From: CAZOWL01 sp964583605
GTDB taxonomy: Bacteria; Pseudomonadota; Gammaproteobacteria; Chromatiales; Chromatiaceae
Direction of reading: 5' to 3'
DNA: 64,000 nt
NCBI GenBank assembly: GCA_964583605.1
Contig: CAZOWL010000004.1
Location: 31,331 to 95,330, forward strand
Shown here one piece after another: positions 7,999 to 15,800 of the stretch (its first letter is position 1; each line of letters opens with the position of its first letter). Below the pieces are notes generated by a model, which saw nothing but the letters and a program-made list of their open reading frames with translations, did no database searches and was not told the origin of the DNA. A program made the position numbers and the translations under genes.

Positions 7999-8946
7999 TC
8001 AGTCGTGCAGACCGCCCCGGCCGAAGGCGAGCAGCGCCTGACTCTGCTCGATGCATCGTGCGGCGGTCGCCGCGTCCAACGCCCGGCGCCAACGCCGCGG
8101 AATGGCCTCCAGCCCGTAGAGCGTGCCGGCGATCATGCCGAGGATCGCGCCGGTCGTATCGGCATCGCCGCCCCGGTTCACGACATCGACGAGCGCGGCC
8201 TCGAAGTCCTCGGTACAGAACAGCGCCTGGAACACCGCCCGCAAGGTCTCGACGATGTAGCCGCCAGGATTCTCGATGCGCTTGCGATCATGGGCATAGT
8301 GCCGCTCCGAGGCCACCAATTCATCAGCGAGATGCTTCAGATCGGCACGATCCGCTCCGAGCACGGCTGCCTGCACCATCCGGATGACACAAAGGGTGCC
8401 CGCATCCGCCAGCCGGCTGTGATGCGTGACATGGGATTGGCGCCGATTCGCCTCCGCGACATCAGCGAGCGGTGCCCCTAAGGTCGCAAGCGCAACCGGA
8501 AGGCAGCGCATACAGGCACCGTTGCCGGCGTCGTATTCGTTCTCCGGGACCTCCGTGACGCCCGTGCGGCGGTAGAGGGAGATGCCACGGCGCACCGTAT
8601 GACCGATGTCGACGGGCTTGCCACGCATCCAGGTGCTGAAGGCCTCGGCGACCGCCTTCGGCACGACGCCGCCCTGCTCGAGGATGCTGTACCCCAGCGC
8701 CAGGCTCATCTCCGTATCGTCCGTCACGCGGCCCTTGCGCAGCCGCAGCCAGCCACCGCCGATGATGTCGCGGTGCTCGCCGTAGAGCTCCCGGATCTCC
8801 CTTGGCGTCATGAACTCGACCGTCGCGCCCAGTGCATCGCCGATCGCCAGACCTAGGTAGGCGGCCGCGGCCCGCCGGCCGACCTCTGTCGTGACTAACC
8901 GCGGAGAATCACCCTGGAAGTCAATCCTCGGGTCCAAAACAAACAT
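7999..8946 (-). CDS. draG: DraG, dinitrogenase reductase activating glycohydrolase
   Basis: ADP-ribosylglycohydrolase that removes ADP-ribose from the modified arginine of NifH and so reactivates nitrogenase. All hallmarks are present: AYLGLAIGDALGATVEFMT at the start, GGGWLRLRKGRVTDDTEMSLA with the metal-binding aspartates, DAGNGACMRCLP, and the second metal site NRGGDADTTGAILG. Length (~315 aa) is near the ~295 usual for DraG. Two starts are possible, GTG 8967 and ATG 8946; both overlap the end of nifQ by 26-47 bases, indicating translational coupling. It is the last gene of the leftward nifB unit. The partner draT lies 5.7 kb away on the other side of nifB, which is unusual since draT and draG are adjacent in the best-studied species. 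Confidence 0.95.
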   Translation of the reverse strand: MFVLDPRIDFQGDSPRLVTTEVGRRAAAAYLGLAIGDALGATVEFMTPREIRELYGEHRDIIGGGWLRLRKGRVTDDTEMSLALGYSILEQGGVVPKAVAEAFSTWMRGKPVDIGHTVRRGISLYRRTGVTEVPENEYDAGNGACMRCLPVALATLGAPLADVAEANRRQSHVTHHSRLADAGTLCVIRMVQAAVLGADRADLKHLADELVASERHYAHDRKRIENPGGYIVETLRAVFQALFCTEDFEAALVDVVNRGGDADTTGAILGMIAGTLYGLEAIPRRWRRALDAATAARCIEQSQALLAFGRGGLHD

Positions 8947-9523
8947 GATAGTCGCAACATTCCGCACAGGATGGGGACCGACAGAGGCGCAAGCCCTCCG
9001 CCTCGCACAGCTGTCGGTACAGGAAACGCTTCCATTTCATGTCCTGGACATTGCGCGCCGCCAGGCTCGGAAAATTCCTTTGCATCAGGGCCGACAGATC
9101 CTCTCGGCTCCAGAGTCCAAGGTCCTGCCAGAGGTGGTCGTTGGCCAGGCAGGCGGCACCGACAATCCGGGCGATCCAGAGCTCGGCCCGCGCGACTCCG
9201 GCCCGATGCCGAGACAACAGCTGCACGAGGTCCGCCAGCTCATCGAGACGGTCGGTAGGCAGGTGTCGGCCACGGCGGGGCGGCGCTCGAAGGCTCGCGC
9301 CCGGGAAATGGCAACGCATCAGCGCATAGCAATCCTCCGGGGTCAGCCCAAGCCAGTCCGGCAGCGCACCGGCGCCGGTACACCAGCTGGCGTAGACACA
9401 CGCCAAGGCGTGGTCATTGCCTCGCCCCTTTCCTCTCCCGTTTCCTCTCCGGGCCGCGCCCGCCATCAGGTGCGCGTAGAGGAGCTCGGCCTCCGTCGGC
9501 TGGAGAACGGCCGCCAAGCCCAT
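8921..9523 (-). CDS. nifQ: NifQ, molybdenum donor for FeMo-cofactor
   Basis: A 200-residue protein. The C terminus carries the NifQ signature KWKRFLYRQLCEAEG followed by cysteines spaced C-x4-C-x2-C-x5-C (in LCRSPSCAECCDYHVCF), which bind an iron-sulfur or Mo-Fe-S cluster. NifQ supplies molybdenum to NifE/NifH during FeMo-cofactor assembly. ATG 9523 gives the family length; a longer open frame upstream only overlaps the ferredoxin gene in another frame. The start is three bases after the ferredoxin stop and the end overlaps draG, so it is inside one operon. A basic, glycine-rich tract (RRGNGRGKGRG) near residue 26 is an odd local insertion. Confidence 0.93.
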   Translation of the reverse strand: MGLAAVLQPTEAELLYAHLMAGAARRGNGRGKGRGNDHALACVYASWCTGAGALPDWLGLTPEDCYALMRCHFPGASLRAPPRRGRHLPTDRLDELADLVQLLSRHRAGVARAELWIARIVGAACLANDHLWQDLGLWSREDLSALMQRNFPSLAARNVQDMKWKRFLYRQLCEAEGLRLCRSPSCAECCDYHVCFGPED

Positions 9524-9525
9524 CG

Positions 9526-9873
9526 TCAGTACTCGACAAGGATGTCTTCGTCGCGAACGATCATCTGACAGGCCAGGCGCCACTCGCTTGGCATGTCGTC
9601 GACCGCCAACCGGTCGATATCCTCGGCGGTGAGCTTCCCGAGCCCACGCAGGACGACCTTCTCCTTGTCGGTCAGGTGATAGCCCATCCGACCCTTGGTG
9701 TCGACGCTGGTCACGCGCACGACACAGTGGCCACACTCGCCGTCCTGACAATCGAACTGCACCGGCACCTTGTTCTCTTTGGCCAGCTTGAGCAAGGTCT
9801 CGGTGTGGCTGCCGGCCACGGCATAGACGGTCTTGTCCTTGTAGTCGGGGTTCGAAAAGGTCACCAGGGCCAT
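9526..9873 (-). CDS. [2Fe-2S] ferredoxin in the nif cluster
   Basis: A 115-residue plant-type ferredoxin. The cluster ligands are in CQDGECGHC (C-x4-C-x2-C) with the fourth cysteine far downstream in EWRLACQM, the standard spacing of [2Fe-2S] proteins. It starts at ATG 9873 after a GGAG site and ends three bases before nifQ. An insertion of ~35 residues between the third and fourth cysteines (KEKVVLRGLGKLTAEDIDRL) makes it longer than the ~95-residue neighbour. Such ferredoxins in nif operons probably carry electrons to nitrogenase or to cofactor assembly; which partner it serves cannot be read from sequence. Confidence 0.9.
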   Translation of the reverse strand: MALVTFSNPDYKDKTVYAVAGSHTETLLKLAKENKVPVQFDCQDGECGHCVVRVTSVDTKGRMGYHLTDKEKVVLRGLGKLTAEDIDRLAVDDMPSEWRLACQMIVRDEDILVEY

Positions 9874-9954
9874 CGAAGGTCTCCATGCATCGTTCGGTTT
9901 GAGAAAAGGTCTGCGGCGCTCAAGTCGCCGCTCGGTCTGTTCGCCATCGTGCGC

Positions 9955-10239
9955 TCACGCCGGTTTGACCCGGCAATCCCCCAGCACCTGTGCCTGACAG
10001 GCGAGGCGGTCATGCCGGTTGGCCATGTTCTCGCGCAGGACCTTCTCCTCCAGCACCGAGGGCTCGGTGAGATTGTTCCAGCCGTCGAGGACATGCATCA
10101 TGCAGGTGCCGCAATCCCCCTCCCGGCAGCCGTAGATGATCCCGGCGCCGATCTTCTCGGAGATCTCGATGACCCGCGTGCCGGCCGGTACATTGACGGT
10201 CTGACCGATGTCATCGAAGGTTACTTTCGCTTTTGCCAC
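9955..10239 (-). CDS. [2Fe-2S] ferredoxin
   Basis: A 94-residue ferredoxin with the plant-type cluster site CREGDCGTC and a fourth cysteine in DRLACQAQV. The start is a GTG at 10239 with GGAG nine bases before it. It lies 81 bases upstream of the second [2Fe-2S] ferredoxin and 145 bases after the flavodiiron gene on the same strand. The two ferredoxins are only distantly alike, so they are not a recent duplication and may serve different partners. One plausible job is feeding electrons to the neighbouring flavodiiron protein, another is nitrogenase itself; neither is shown. Confidence 0.9.
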   Translation of the reverse strand: MAKAKVTFDDIGQTVNVPAGTRVIEISEKIGAGIIYGCREGDCGTCMMHVLDGWNNLTEPSVLEEKVLRENMANRHDRLACQAQVLGDCRVKPA

Positions 10240-10384
10240 AACAACTTACTCCATTTTCATCACCGCATAGGGGCGGCTTTCTGTAGAACAAATCCGCATC
10301 GGCTGACCGGGCAGGGGCACCCGGTCCCGGCGCTGACGGCGCGAGGATTGCGGCCGCCCCGGCCCGGTGGGCCTGCTGGCCCCG

Positions 10385-11674
10385 CTAACCCAGATCGGCC
10401 ATCTCCACGACCGGCTCGGTCTCGCTTGCGCCGGTCAGGAGCCCGGCCACCTTGGCGCCGAGCTCGCGGCACGCGTTGAGCTCTTCCTCATCCGGGATCA
10501 GCTTGATGCGCAGCCCGGCGACCGGTACCCGCAGCTTCAGTCCGCGCAGACGCTCCTCGATCAGCCGCACCGCCTCGCCGCTCCACCCGTAAGAGCCGAA
10601 GGCCCCACCGACCTTGCCGCGCACGTCGATGACGGCGAGTGACGCGAGCAGGTCCCAGATCGGCTTGACCGCGTCGGCATTGATCGTCGGGGATCCCAGC
10701 AGAATCGCGTCGGCGGCCTCGATCTCGGCAAGGAAGGAGATCGCTTCGGCACCGGAGAGGTCATGGATCCTAACCCGCACCCCCGGCTGCCTGGCCGCTC
10801 CCTCCCCGATGGCCTCGGCCATCCGCGCCGTGTTGCCATAGGCGCTGACGAAGAAGATGGCGAGGGACCGCGGCGCGTCCGGGCTCGCACCGACTCCGCC
10901 GTCGATGGCCGCCAGCACGCGATAGCGGTCCAGGTAGCGGCGCGGACGGTCGCGGAGGACCGGGCCGTGGGCCGGCGCGATGACGCGGACAGGCAGCGGA
11001 TCGATCAGGTCCAGGGCGGGACCGACATGCTGCTTGAACGGGCGCATGATGTGCGCGAAGTAATGATCCACCTGATCGGAGAAGTCGCCGAGCAGATCGT
11101 CGAAGAGCCGCCCATCGCAGAGGTGACAGCCGAACAGATCGCCCGTGAAGAGCACCGACTCGCCGACGAGATAGGTGCACTGGGTATCCGGCCAGTGCAG
11201 GAAGGGCGTGCTCAGGAACCGGAGCGTCCGATCGCCGAGGCTCAGCGAATCCCCAGTGCGCACCGGCTTGAGCGGCAGAGCCTCCTCGGCGCCGACCTTG
11301 AAAAGCCCCTTGATCAGGCCGACACCCCGCGGCGACAAGTAGAGCGGCGCCTGCGGGGCCCGTTGGATCAGCTCCGGCAAGGCACCGCTGTGATCGGGCT
11401 CGAGATGGTTGAGGACGATCGCGCGGATCTCATCGTAGTCGGCGATCGACTCGAGCCGTGCGAAGAATTCATCGGCGCATTCCGCCTTGACGGTGTCGAT
11501 GACTGCAACGCCATCGCGACCTCGGACCAGGTAGCTGTTGTATGTGGTGCCATAGTCCGTGTGTAGGATGATGTCGAAGGTCCGGAGTCCTGGATCGAGC
11601 GCCCCGATCCAATGGACGCCCTGACCGATCGGAACCGCCTGGCGATGCCTCGAGACGTCGCGCGTCATGTCCAT
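10385..11674 (-). CDS. Flavodiiron protein (A-type flavoprotein), O2/NO reductase
   Basis: A 429-residue two-domain protein: an N-terminal beta-lactamase-like diiron domain and a C-terminal flavodoxin domain. The iron ligands are visible in NHLEPDHSG (about residue 89), HWPDTQ, FTGDLFGCH and APAHGP; FMN binding is indicated by VSAYGNTARMAEAI and the GSPTIN loop. Such class A proteins reduce O2 to water or NO to N2O in the cytoplasm of anaerobes. Its place inside the nifB operon, right after a ferredoxin and before two more, suggests it scavenges oxygen to protect oxygen-sensitive NifB and nitrogenase, fed by the adjacent ferredoxins. The extreme C terminus has no rubredoxin domain. Start at 11674 or ATG 11668. 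Confidence 0.93.
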   Translation of the reverse strand: MDMTRDVSRHRQAVPIGQGVHWIGALDPGLRTFDIILHTDYGTTYNSYLVRGRDGVAVIDTVKAECADEFFARLESIADYDEIRAIVLNHLEPDHSGALPELIQRAPQAPLYLSPRGVGLIKGLFKVGAEEALPLKPVRTGDSLSLGDRTLRFLSTPFLHWPDTQCTYLVGESVLFTGDLFGCHLCDGRLFDDLLGDFSDQVDHYFAHIMRPFKQHVGPALDLIDPLPVRVIAPAHGPVLRDRPRRYLDRYRVLAAIDGGVGASPDAPRSLAIFFVSAYGNTARMAEAIGEGAARQPGVRVRIHDLSGAEAISFLAEIEAADAILLGSPTINADAVKPIWDLLASLAVIDVRGKVGGAFGSYGWSGEAVRLIEERLRGLKLRVPVAGLRIKLIPDEEELNACRELGAKVAGLLTGASETEPVVEMADLG

Positions 11675-11682
11675 CGCCGCAC

Positions 11683-11961
11683 TCAGCGCGCTCGGATCTC
11701 GGCCATCACCGCGGCCACTCGCTCGGGCGGGATGCCGGTCAGCGATCCGGGCGGATTCAGCGGGTCACCCTGGGCATCGAGGATGGCACCTTCGACGGGA
11801 CAGATGCTGGCGCATTGCGGGTCGGCGAAGTCCCCGACACACTCGGTGCAGCGGCGCGGATCGATCGCGAAGCGAGTCTCTGCCGGAGTGATCGCGCCGT
11901 TCGGACAGAGCGGCAGGCACGCCCAACAGCTCACACAACCCTCAGCAATCTGGTAGGCCAT
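11683..11961 (-). CDS. 2[4Fe-4S] ferredoxin of the nifB unit
   Basis: A 92-residue bacterial ferredoxin. The first cluster motif is CVSCWACLPLC, the second CTECVGDFADPQCASIC, whose eight-residue spacer between the second and third cysteines is typical of nif ferredoxins of the FdxN type. It starts at ATG 11961, 19 bases after the nifB stop, preceded by GGGAGG. The frame is open further upstream but only shadows nifB. FdxN-type proteins deliver electrons for NifB-cofactor synthesis, and the direct downstream position to nifB supports that role here. The tail after the second motif (about 30 residues) is longer than in minimal ferredoxins. Confidence 0.92.
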   Translation of the reverse strand: MAYQIAEGCVSCWACLPLCPNGAITPAETRFAIDPRRCTECVGDFADPQCASICPVEGAILDAQGDPLNPPGSLTGIPPERVAAVMAEIRAR

Positions 11962-11980
11962 CGCGGGCACCTCCCTCTGG

Positions 11981-13549
11981 TCACGCCGAGCGGGCGAGCC
12001 GCCGAGGCACCGCAACCGGTGGCTCGGCCAGCCGGCCAGCGGCGCGCAGCTCGTCGTAGAAGGCCGCCAAGGCCTCCACGATCGGCCTGTCGGCATACTC
12101 GCCGCTCGGCTGGATGCCGGCGGCCTCCAATCGGCCCCAAGGCTCGAAGCCGATCTTCGAGCAAAGCACCGCCACACAGCCCGAGAGCGCCTCGATCGCG
12201 CCGGCCAGGGCCGCCTCAGCAGTACCGCAAGCGTCCGGTCCGCTGCAGTAGCGGGCCACGGAGCGAAGACCGGCCAGGCGCACGCCGCCGGGACCGACCT
12301 CGTAGATCAGGAACTCCTCGGTCTGACCGAAATGCCGGTCGATGAGGCGCCCCTCGCGGGTCGCAACGGCCATCCGTACCGTCGGCGATTGAGTGTCCCG
12401 CGCGGGCGGGCGCTCTGGGACCCGGCGCTTTAGCGTCGTGAGCGACACGCGCACCTCGGCCGCCGGCGGCGCGCTGGGCTGACGACGGCCCTCGATCTCG
12501 GCCTGCACGGCGCGCCGGCGCGCCATCGCCGCGACCGGATCGATCGGCATCGCCGCGATCTTCTCGAGCGTGAAATCGCCTTGGCGGTCCTCGCCGAGCA
12601 GGCCGACCGCGTCGGCACGGCACTGCCGGCAATGGCGCATCATCTTCATCTCACCGGCGCAGGCGTCCTGCAGCGCTGCAAGCTCGGCGGGGCTCGGCCC
12701 ACGCTGACCCATGAGCCCATAGAAGGTGCCATGCTCGGGCTCGGCGATCAGCGGCATGACGTTGTGTAGGAAGGCCCCCTTTGCCTTGACGACGCGGCTG
12801 ACCTCCTCGATGTGCGCATCGTTCACGCCCGGAATCATCACCGAGTTGACCTTCACGAGGACATCGCGCGCGACGAGCGCCTCGAGACCGCGCTGTTGCT
12901 GCTCGATCAGGATCTCGGCCGCGCGGCGACCGCGGATCCGCCGATTCCGCCAGAAGATCCACGGGTAGATCTCGGCGCCGATATCCGCGTCGAGACAATT
13001 GATCGTGATGGTGACGTGGTCGATGTTGTGTGCGCAGATCTCATCGACCAGCCCTGGCAACGCCAGGCCGTTGGTCGACAGACAGAGCTTGAGGTCCGGG
13101 GCCTGCTCGCTGAGGGCGCGAAAGGTCGCGAGCGTGCGCTCCGGATTGGCCAGCGGGTCACCTGGTCCAGCGATCCCGACGACGCTCAGCTGCGGAATGT
13201 CGGCGCCAACGGCCAGGACCTTCTTCACGGCCTGCTCGGGTGTCAGCAGCTCAGAGACCACGCCTGGGCGGGACTCATTCGCACAGTCGAATTTACGGTT
13301 GCAATAGTGGCATTGGAGGTTGCACGCGGGCGCCACCGCCACATGCATGCGGGCGTAGTGGTGATGGGCCTCCTCGGAGAAGCAGGGATGATTGTGGATC
13401 CGCTGCCTCAACCGATCAGGCATCTGATTTGGGTTCGCATCAGCCGTCGCGCCCGGGGCGCAGCCGCCGGGGCGACAGCCCGGAACGAGCGCAGGATTTC
13501 GCCTCTCAGCCGCGGCCCTCTCGCCTAGCCCCACAACTCGTAACGCCAT
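11981..13549 (-). CDS. nifB: NifB, radical SAM FeMo-cofactor core synthase
   Basis: A 522-residue protein that joins two [4Fe-4S] units with a carbide to give NifB-co. The radical SAM motif is in PACNLQCHYCNRKFDC (C-x3-C-x2-C). Before it lies HPCFSEEAHHHYARMH, the conserved NifB N-terminal block, and after the barrel comes MMRHCRQCRADAVGLLGEDR with accessory cluster cysteines. The last ~130 residues (from VRMAVATREG, with IDRHFGQTEEFLIYEV) are a NifX-like cofactor-binding domain, so this is the long NifB form. ATG 13549 is preferred since GGAG lies upstream; 13597 would add 16 residues. It heads a seven-gene unit with a sigma54 promoter and two NifA sites 60-190 bases upstream. Confidence 0.97.
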   Translation of the reverse strand: MALRVVGLGERAAAERRNPALVPGCRPGGCAPGATADANPNQMPDRLRQRIHNHPCFSEEAHHHYARMHVAVAPACNLQCHYCNRKFDCANESRPGVVSELLTPEQAVKKVLAVGADIPQLSVVGIAGPGDPLANPERTLATFRALSEQAPDLKLCLSTNGLALPGLVDEICAHNIDHVTITINCLDADIGAEIYPWIFWRNRRIRGRRAAEILIEQQQRGLEALVARDVLVKVNSVMIPGVNDAHIEEVSRVVKAKGAFLHNVMPLIAEPEHGTFYGLMGQRGPSPAELAALQDACAGEMKMMRHCRQCRADAVGLLGEDRQGDFTLEKIAAMPIDPVAAMARRRAVQAEIEGRRQPSAPPAAEVRVSLTTLKRRVPERPPARDTQSPTVRMAVATREGRLIDRHFGQTEEFLIYEVGPGGVRLAGLRSVARYCSGPDACGTAEAALAGAIEALSGCVAVLCSKIGFEPWGRLEAAGIQPSGEYADRPIVEALAAFYDELRAAGRLAEPPVAVPRRLARSA

Positions 13550-13612
13550 CACGCCATCTCCACGTCTTGACCGAAGCGCGGTGCCCCGCTGGAACAAGCT
13601 GCCCTGGCTCGA

Positions 13613-13628
13613 CGCAGATTGCGTGCCT
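13613..13628 (-). promoter_or_regulatory. Sigma54 (-24/-12) promoter of nifB
   Basis: On the minus strand this reads AGGCACGCAATCTGCG: GG and GC are exactly ten bases apart and GGCACG is perfect at -24, with CTGC instead of TTGC at -12. It lies about 65 bases before the nifB start and ~65-110 bases downstream of two NifA-type sites. Confidence 0.75.
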
Positions 13629-13691
13629 AAGTCGTCGGACGGCGCTTAGTCATTGTTTTGCCAACTCACCAGGGCCGGGGCTCGGATCCGC

Positions 13692-13707
13692 TGTAGGCAA
13701 AGCGACA
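13692..13707. promoter_or_regulatory. NifA upstream activator site, nifB proximal
   Basis: TGTAGGCAAAGCGACA is a perfect TGT-N10-ACA. It is centred about 80 bases upstream of the nifB -24/-12 promoter, a usual distance for NifA acting through looping. Confidence 0.75.
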
Positions 13708-13725
13708 AGCTTGCGAGGCCCATCT

Positions 13726-13741
13726 TGTAGGGATCGACACA
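13726..13741. promoter_or_regulatory. NifA upstream activator site, nifB distal
   Basis: TGTAGGGATCGACACA is a second perfect TGT-N10-ACA, 34 bases (about three helical turns) from the first, so two NifA dimers would sit on the same DNA face. Confidence 0.75.
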
Positions 13742-13873
13742 GCCACCCCCCCTGACCAAGAGGGTCTCGGCGCCTCCTGGATTCACCACCGGCACGACAC
13801 CGCCGACCCGCCGAGCCGCGCGGTTACGCCGACGGGCACCGTCTCCGGACCGAGCACTGATCCCCATCGCGCG

Positions 13874-14001
13874 TTACTATCAAGCTCGCGAAGCACGTTG
13901 GCTCCCTCGCCCTCTGGGAGAGGGTTGGGGTGAGGGAACGATCAGGGGCGAGGCGATATTCGATCATCTGGGGTGGCTCGCCTCGCCCCATGATCGTTAG
14001 G
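13874..14001 (+). repeat. Interspersed palindromic repeat, copy D
   Basis: Same orientation as copy A, near the consensus: CTCGCGAAGCACGTTGG, the single GAGAGGGTTGGGGTGAGG core, then inverted arms GGGGCGAGGCGA and TCGCCTCGCCCC ending in GATCGTTAG. It separates the nifB control region from the DUF4124 gene. Confidence 0.9.
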
Positions 14002-14043
14002 CTAGTCGGGCAGGAAGTTCATCTAGACAGGGAGAGCAAAGAC

Positions 14044-14496
14044 ATGCGCACGGCATGGCCGGTTGGCCTTCTTATGGTGGCGATGGGCGCCGCGGTACAG
14101 GTGCAGGCGACAACCATCCACAAGTGCGAGGATGCGGATGGGCACATCTACTACCGCGATCGCGCCTGTGACGAGGCGAATGCGAGTCGTGAGATCGACC
14201 AATCCACGTTCAATGTCAGCGGCCGCGGCGGACTGACCGAGCGGGAGTGGCGCGAGTACGAGCGCATTCGACAGGAGCGCGCCGCCCACGTACAGGCCCG
14301 CATCGAATCAGGGCGCGCGCAGGTCGGTACCGCGATTGGCTATGAGGATCGGCTGCGGCTCCGCGAGCTGCGCATGCGGCGCAAGCGGGTCCTGAAGGCC
14401 CTCGATCGGGACCACATCTCCATCGGCGAGGGCGCCGTGCTACGCCAAGAGCTCGAAGAGATCGGCCGACAAGAAGACCTGATCGTCGGGAGGTGA
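14044..14496 (+). CDS. Secreted DUF4124-type protein
   Basis: A 150-residue protein with signal peptide MRTAWPVGLLMVAMGAAVQVQA and then the DUF4124 pattern IHKCEDADGHIYYRDRACDE, in which two cysteines flank a short beta-hairpin. The rest is highly charged and helical (EWREYERIRQERAA, RLRLRELRMRRKRVLKAL), likely a coiled coil. Start ATG 14044 follows GGGAGAG; the longer open frame upstream is translated repeat sequence. It is alone on the plus strand between two nif control regions and convergent with draT. DUF4124 proteins are widespread periplasmic proteins of unknown function in gammaproteobacteria. No sign of a nitrogen-fixation role beyond position. Confidence 0.8.
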   Translation: MRTAWPVGLLMVAMGAAVQVQATTIHKCEDADGHIYYRDRACDEANASREIDQSTFNVSGRGGLTEREWREYERIRQERAAHVQARIESGRAQVGTAIGYEDRLRLRELRMRRKRVLKALDRDHISIGEGAVLRQELEEIGRQEDLIVGR

Positions 14497-14630
14497 AGGA
14501 TCGGCGCGGCGCGCCAGGCCAGCGTGAACGCGAGGTCGGGATCGAAATCCAGCTTCTGGCGGAAGGTCTCGATTTCGATCCCGAAACCGATTTCGACGAT
14601 CACGGCTCGTGGCTCTGAAGCGAAGCCTCG

Positions 14631-15488
14631 TCAGAAGGTGCTGATCTGCACCTCGTATACGCCCCCGATCACAACGAGCTCGTCCTCCCCTTTGAGCAGG
14701 CCCGGCAAGAGACGATTGTAGAAAAAGACCTTCGGCAGCGGCACCGCCGCCTCGAGGATGTAATCGCCGAACTCGTCGGCGCGCTCCCGCTCGCTGGTGA
14801 ATGAGCTCAGGTTGTTCAGCAGCACACGATAGCAGCCGCCGGGCTCACGGCCGAGCACTTCATGCTCATCGATACGGTTGATGCCGCGATAGAGCCTCAG
14901 GTGGGTCGGTCCGGCGTGTTGCCGAGACAGCTCGTACTGGCAATAGGTATAGAGCAGATCGAGCTGCGCCTCTAGCGCGTTGGTGGCGTAGAGCCCCCTG
15001 GCGCCGGCGACCAGGTAGCGGTGATAGGCCTCGCTGTTGGTCTCATCGAGGCAGCCGCCGTGATGCCGGGCGCGCAGCCCAAAGCGGGTCTCGACCCAGT
15101 GCTTGAGCACCGCCCCTTCGCGGCCGTCCGAATCGAATGACCAGCCACGCACCATGCGCAGGTAATTGGCGTTGGCGCGTTTCCTCTTCTTGCGGCCGGG
15201 CGTCAGTCCCGCCTCCTCCAGATCCTCCAGGCAGAAATGAACGCTCATGTAGTCGGTAAAGAGCCGTGCCCGCTCCCCGTGGGACTCCAGTGCGTCAAGA
15301 CCGACAAAGAGCTGGGCGTGAAAGGCGCGGATCCCGTCGATCTCCAACGGTACCGGGTGGGCCTGATAGGTCAAGCTGCCGAGGATCACGGACGGCAGAT
15401 TGCAGCGGTTGAGCGGGAGCCGCGCGTTGGCCGGCAGAGACGGCGCGGCAAGACCGGGAAGCGTCGTGTCGGGAGGATTGCGGGTCAT
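14631..15488 (-). CDS. draT: DraT, dinitrogenase reductase ADP-ribosyltransferase
   Basis: A 285-residue enzyme that transfers ADP-ribose from NAD to Arg101 of NifH, switching nitrogenase off in response to ammonium or darkness. Family segments seen: NRCNLPSVILGSLTYQ near the N terminus, YMSVHFCLEDLEEAGL, NANYLRMVRGWSFDSDGREGAV, HLRLYRGINRIDEHEVL, and the C-terminal NNLSSFTSERERADEFGD with the NAD-binding SFTS block and a downstream glutamate/aspartate region. ATG 15488 gives the family length; longer frames run into the nifH control region. It is transcribed away from nifH across a 312-base gap. I see no clear sigma54 promoter facing draT. Confidence 0.95.
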   Translation of the reverse strand: MTRNPPDTTLPGLAAPSLPANARLPLNRCNLPSVILGSLTYQAHPVPLEIDGIRAFHAQLFVGLDALESHGERARLFTDYMSVHFCLEDLEEAGLTPGRKKRKRANANYLRMVRGWSFDSDGREGAVLKHWVETRFGLRARHHGGCLDETNSEAYHRYLVAGARGLYATNALEAQLDLLYTYCQYELSRQHAGPTHLRLYRGINRIDEHEVLGREPGGCYRVLLNNLSSFTSERERADEFGDYILEAAVPLPKVFFYNRLLPGLLKGEDELVVIGGVYEVQISTF

Positions 15489-15609
15489 CGGTCTCGCCAG
15501 TGTGGACGGCTCGAGATCTATGACCGCATGATGACGGATCGCCCCCCGGACGCAAACCCCTAGCTGAGCCAGGGTTTCAGCGCAGCCCGACGCCCGACAT
15601 CGGCGGAGG

Positions 15610-15625
15610 TGTCGTTGTCCGTACA
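15610..15625. promoter_or_regulatory. NifA upstream activator site of nifH
   Basis: TGTCGTTGTCCGTACA is a perfect TGT-N10-ACA about 97 bases upstream of the nifH -24 element. A second TGT-ACA pair overlapping it has an 11-base spacer and is less convincing. Confidence 0.78.
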
Positions 15626-15721
15626 GTCGACACGGCTTTGTCGGCTTTGCGACTTCCTGACGCCGACCACACCCATCCCGCAAGCTCCAGTATTGAGTAC
15701 AAAAAATTGCGTAACGCGACA

Positions 15722-15737
15722 TGGCACGCGGGTTGCT
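15722..15737 (+). promoter_or_regulatory. Sigma54 (-24/-12) promoter of nifH
   Basis: TGGCACGCGGGTTGCT matches the consensus TGGCAC-N5-TTGCW at every defined position. It lies 64 bases before the nifH ATG. An A-rich run (15700-15707) between it and the NifA site could help bending, but no clear IHF consensus is seen. Confidence 0.93.
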
Positions 15738-15800
15738 CAAGCTGTCGCGAGGGCATTACTTCCAATGCTGCCACAGCAAGCACGAAAGAGGAGCAATTCT

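Noticed and set aside
8921..9886. Long version of nifQ extending to 9886
   Set aside because: The extra part overlaps the ferredoxin gene in another frame and has no NifQ similarity; ATG 9523 fits the family length and the three-base gap.
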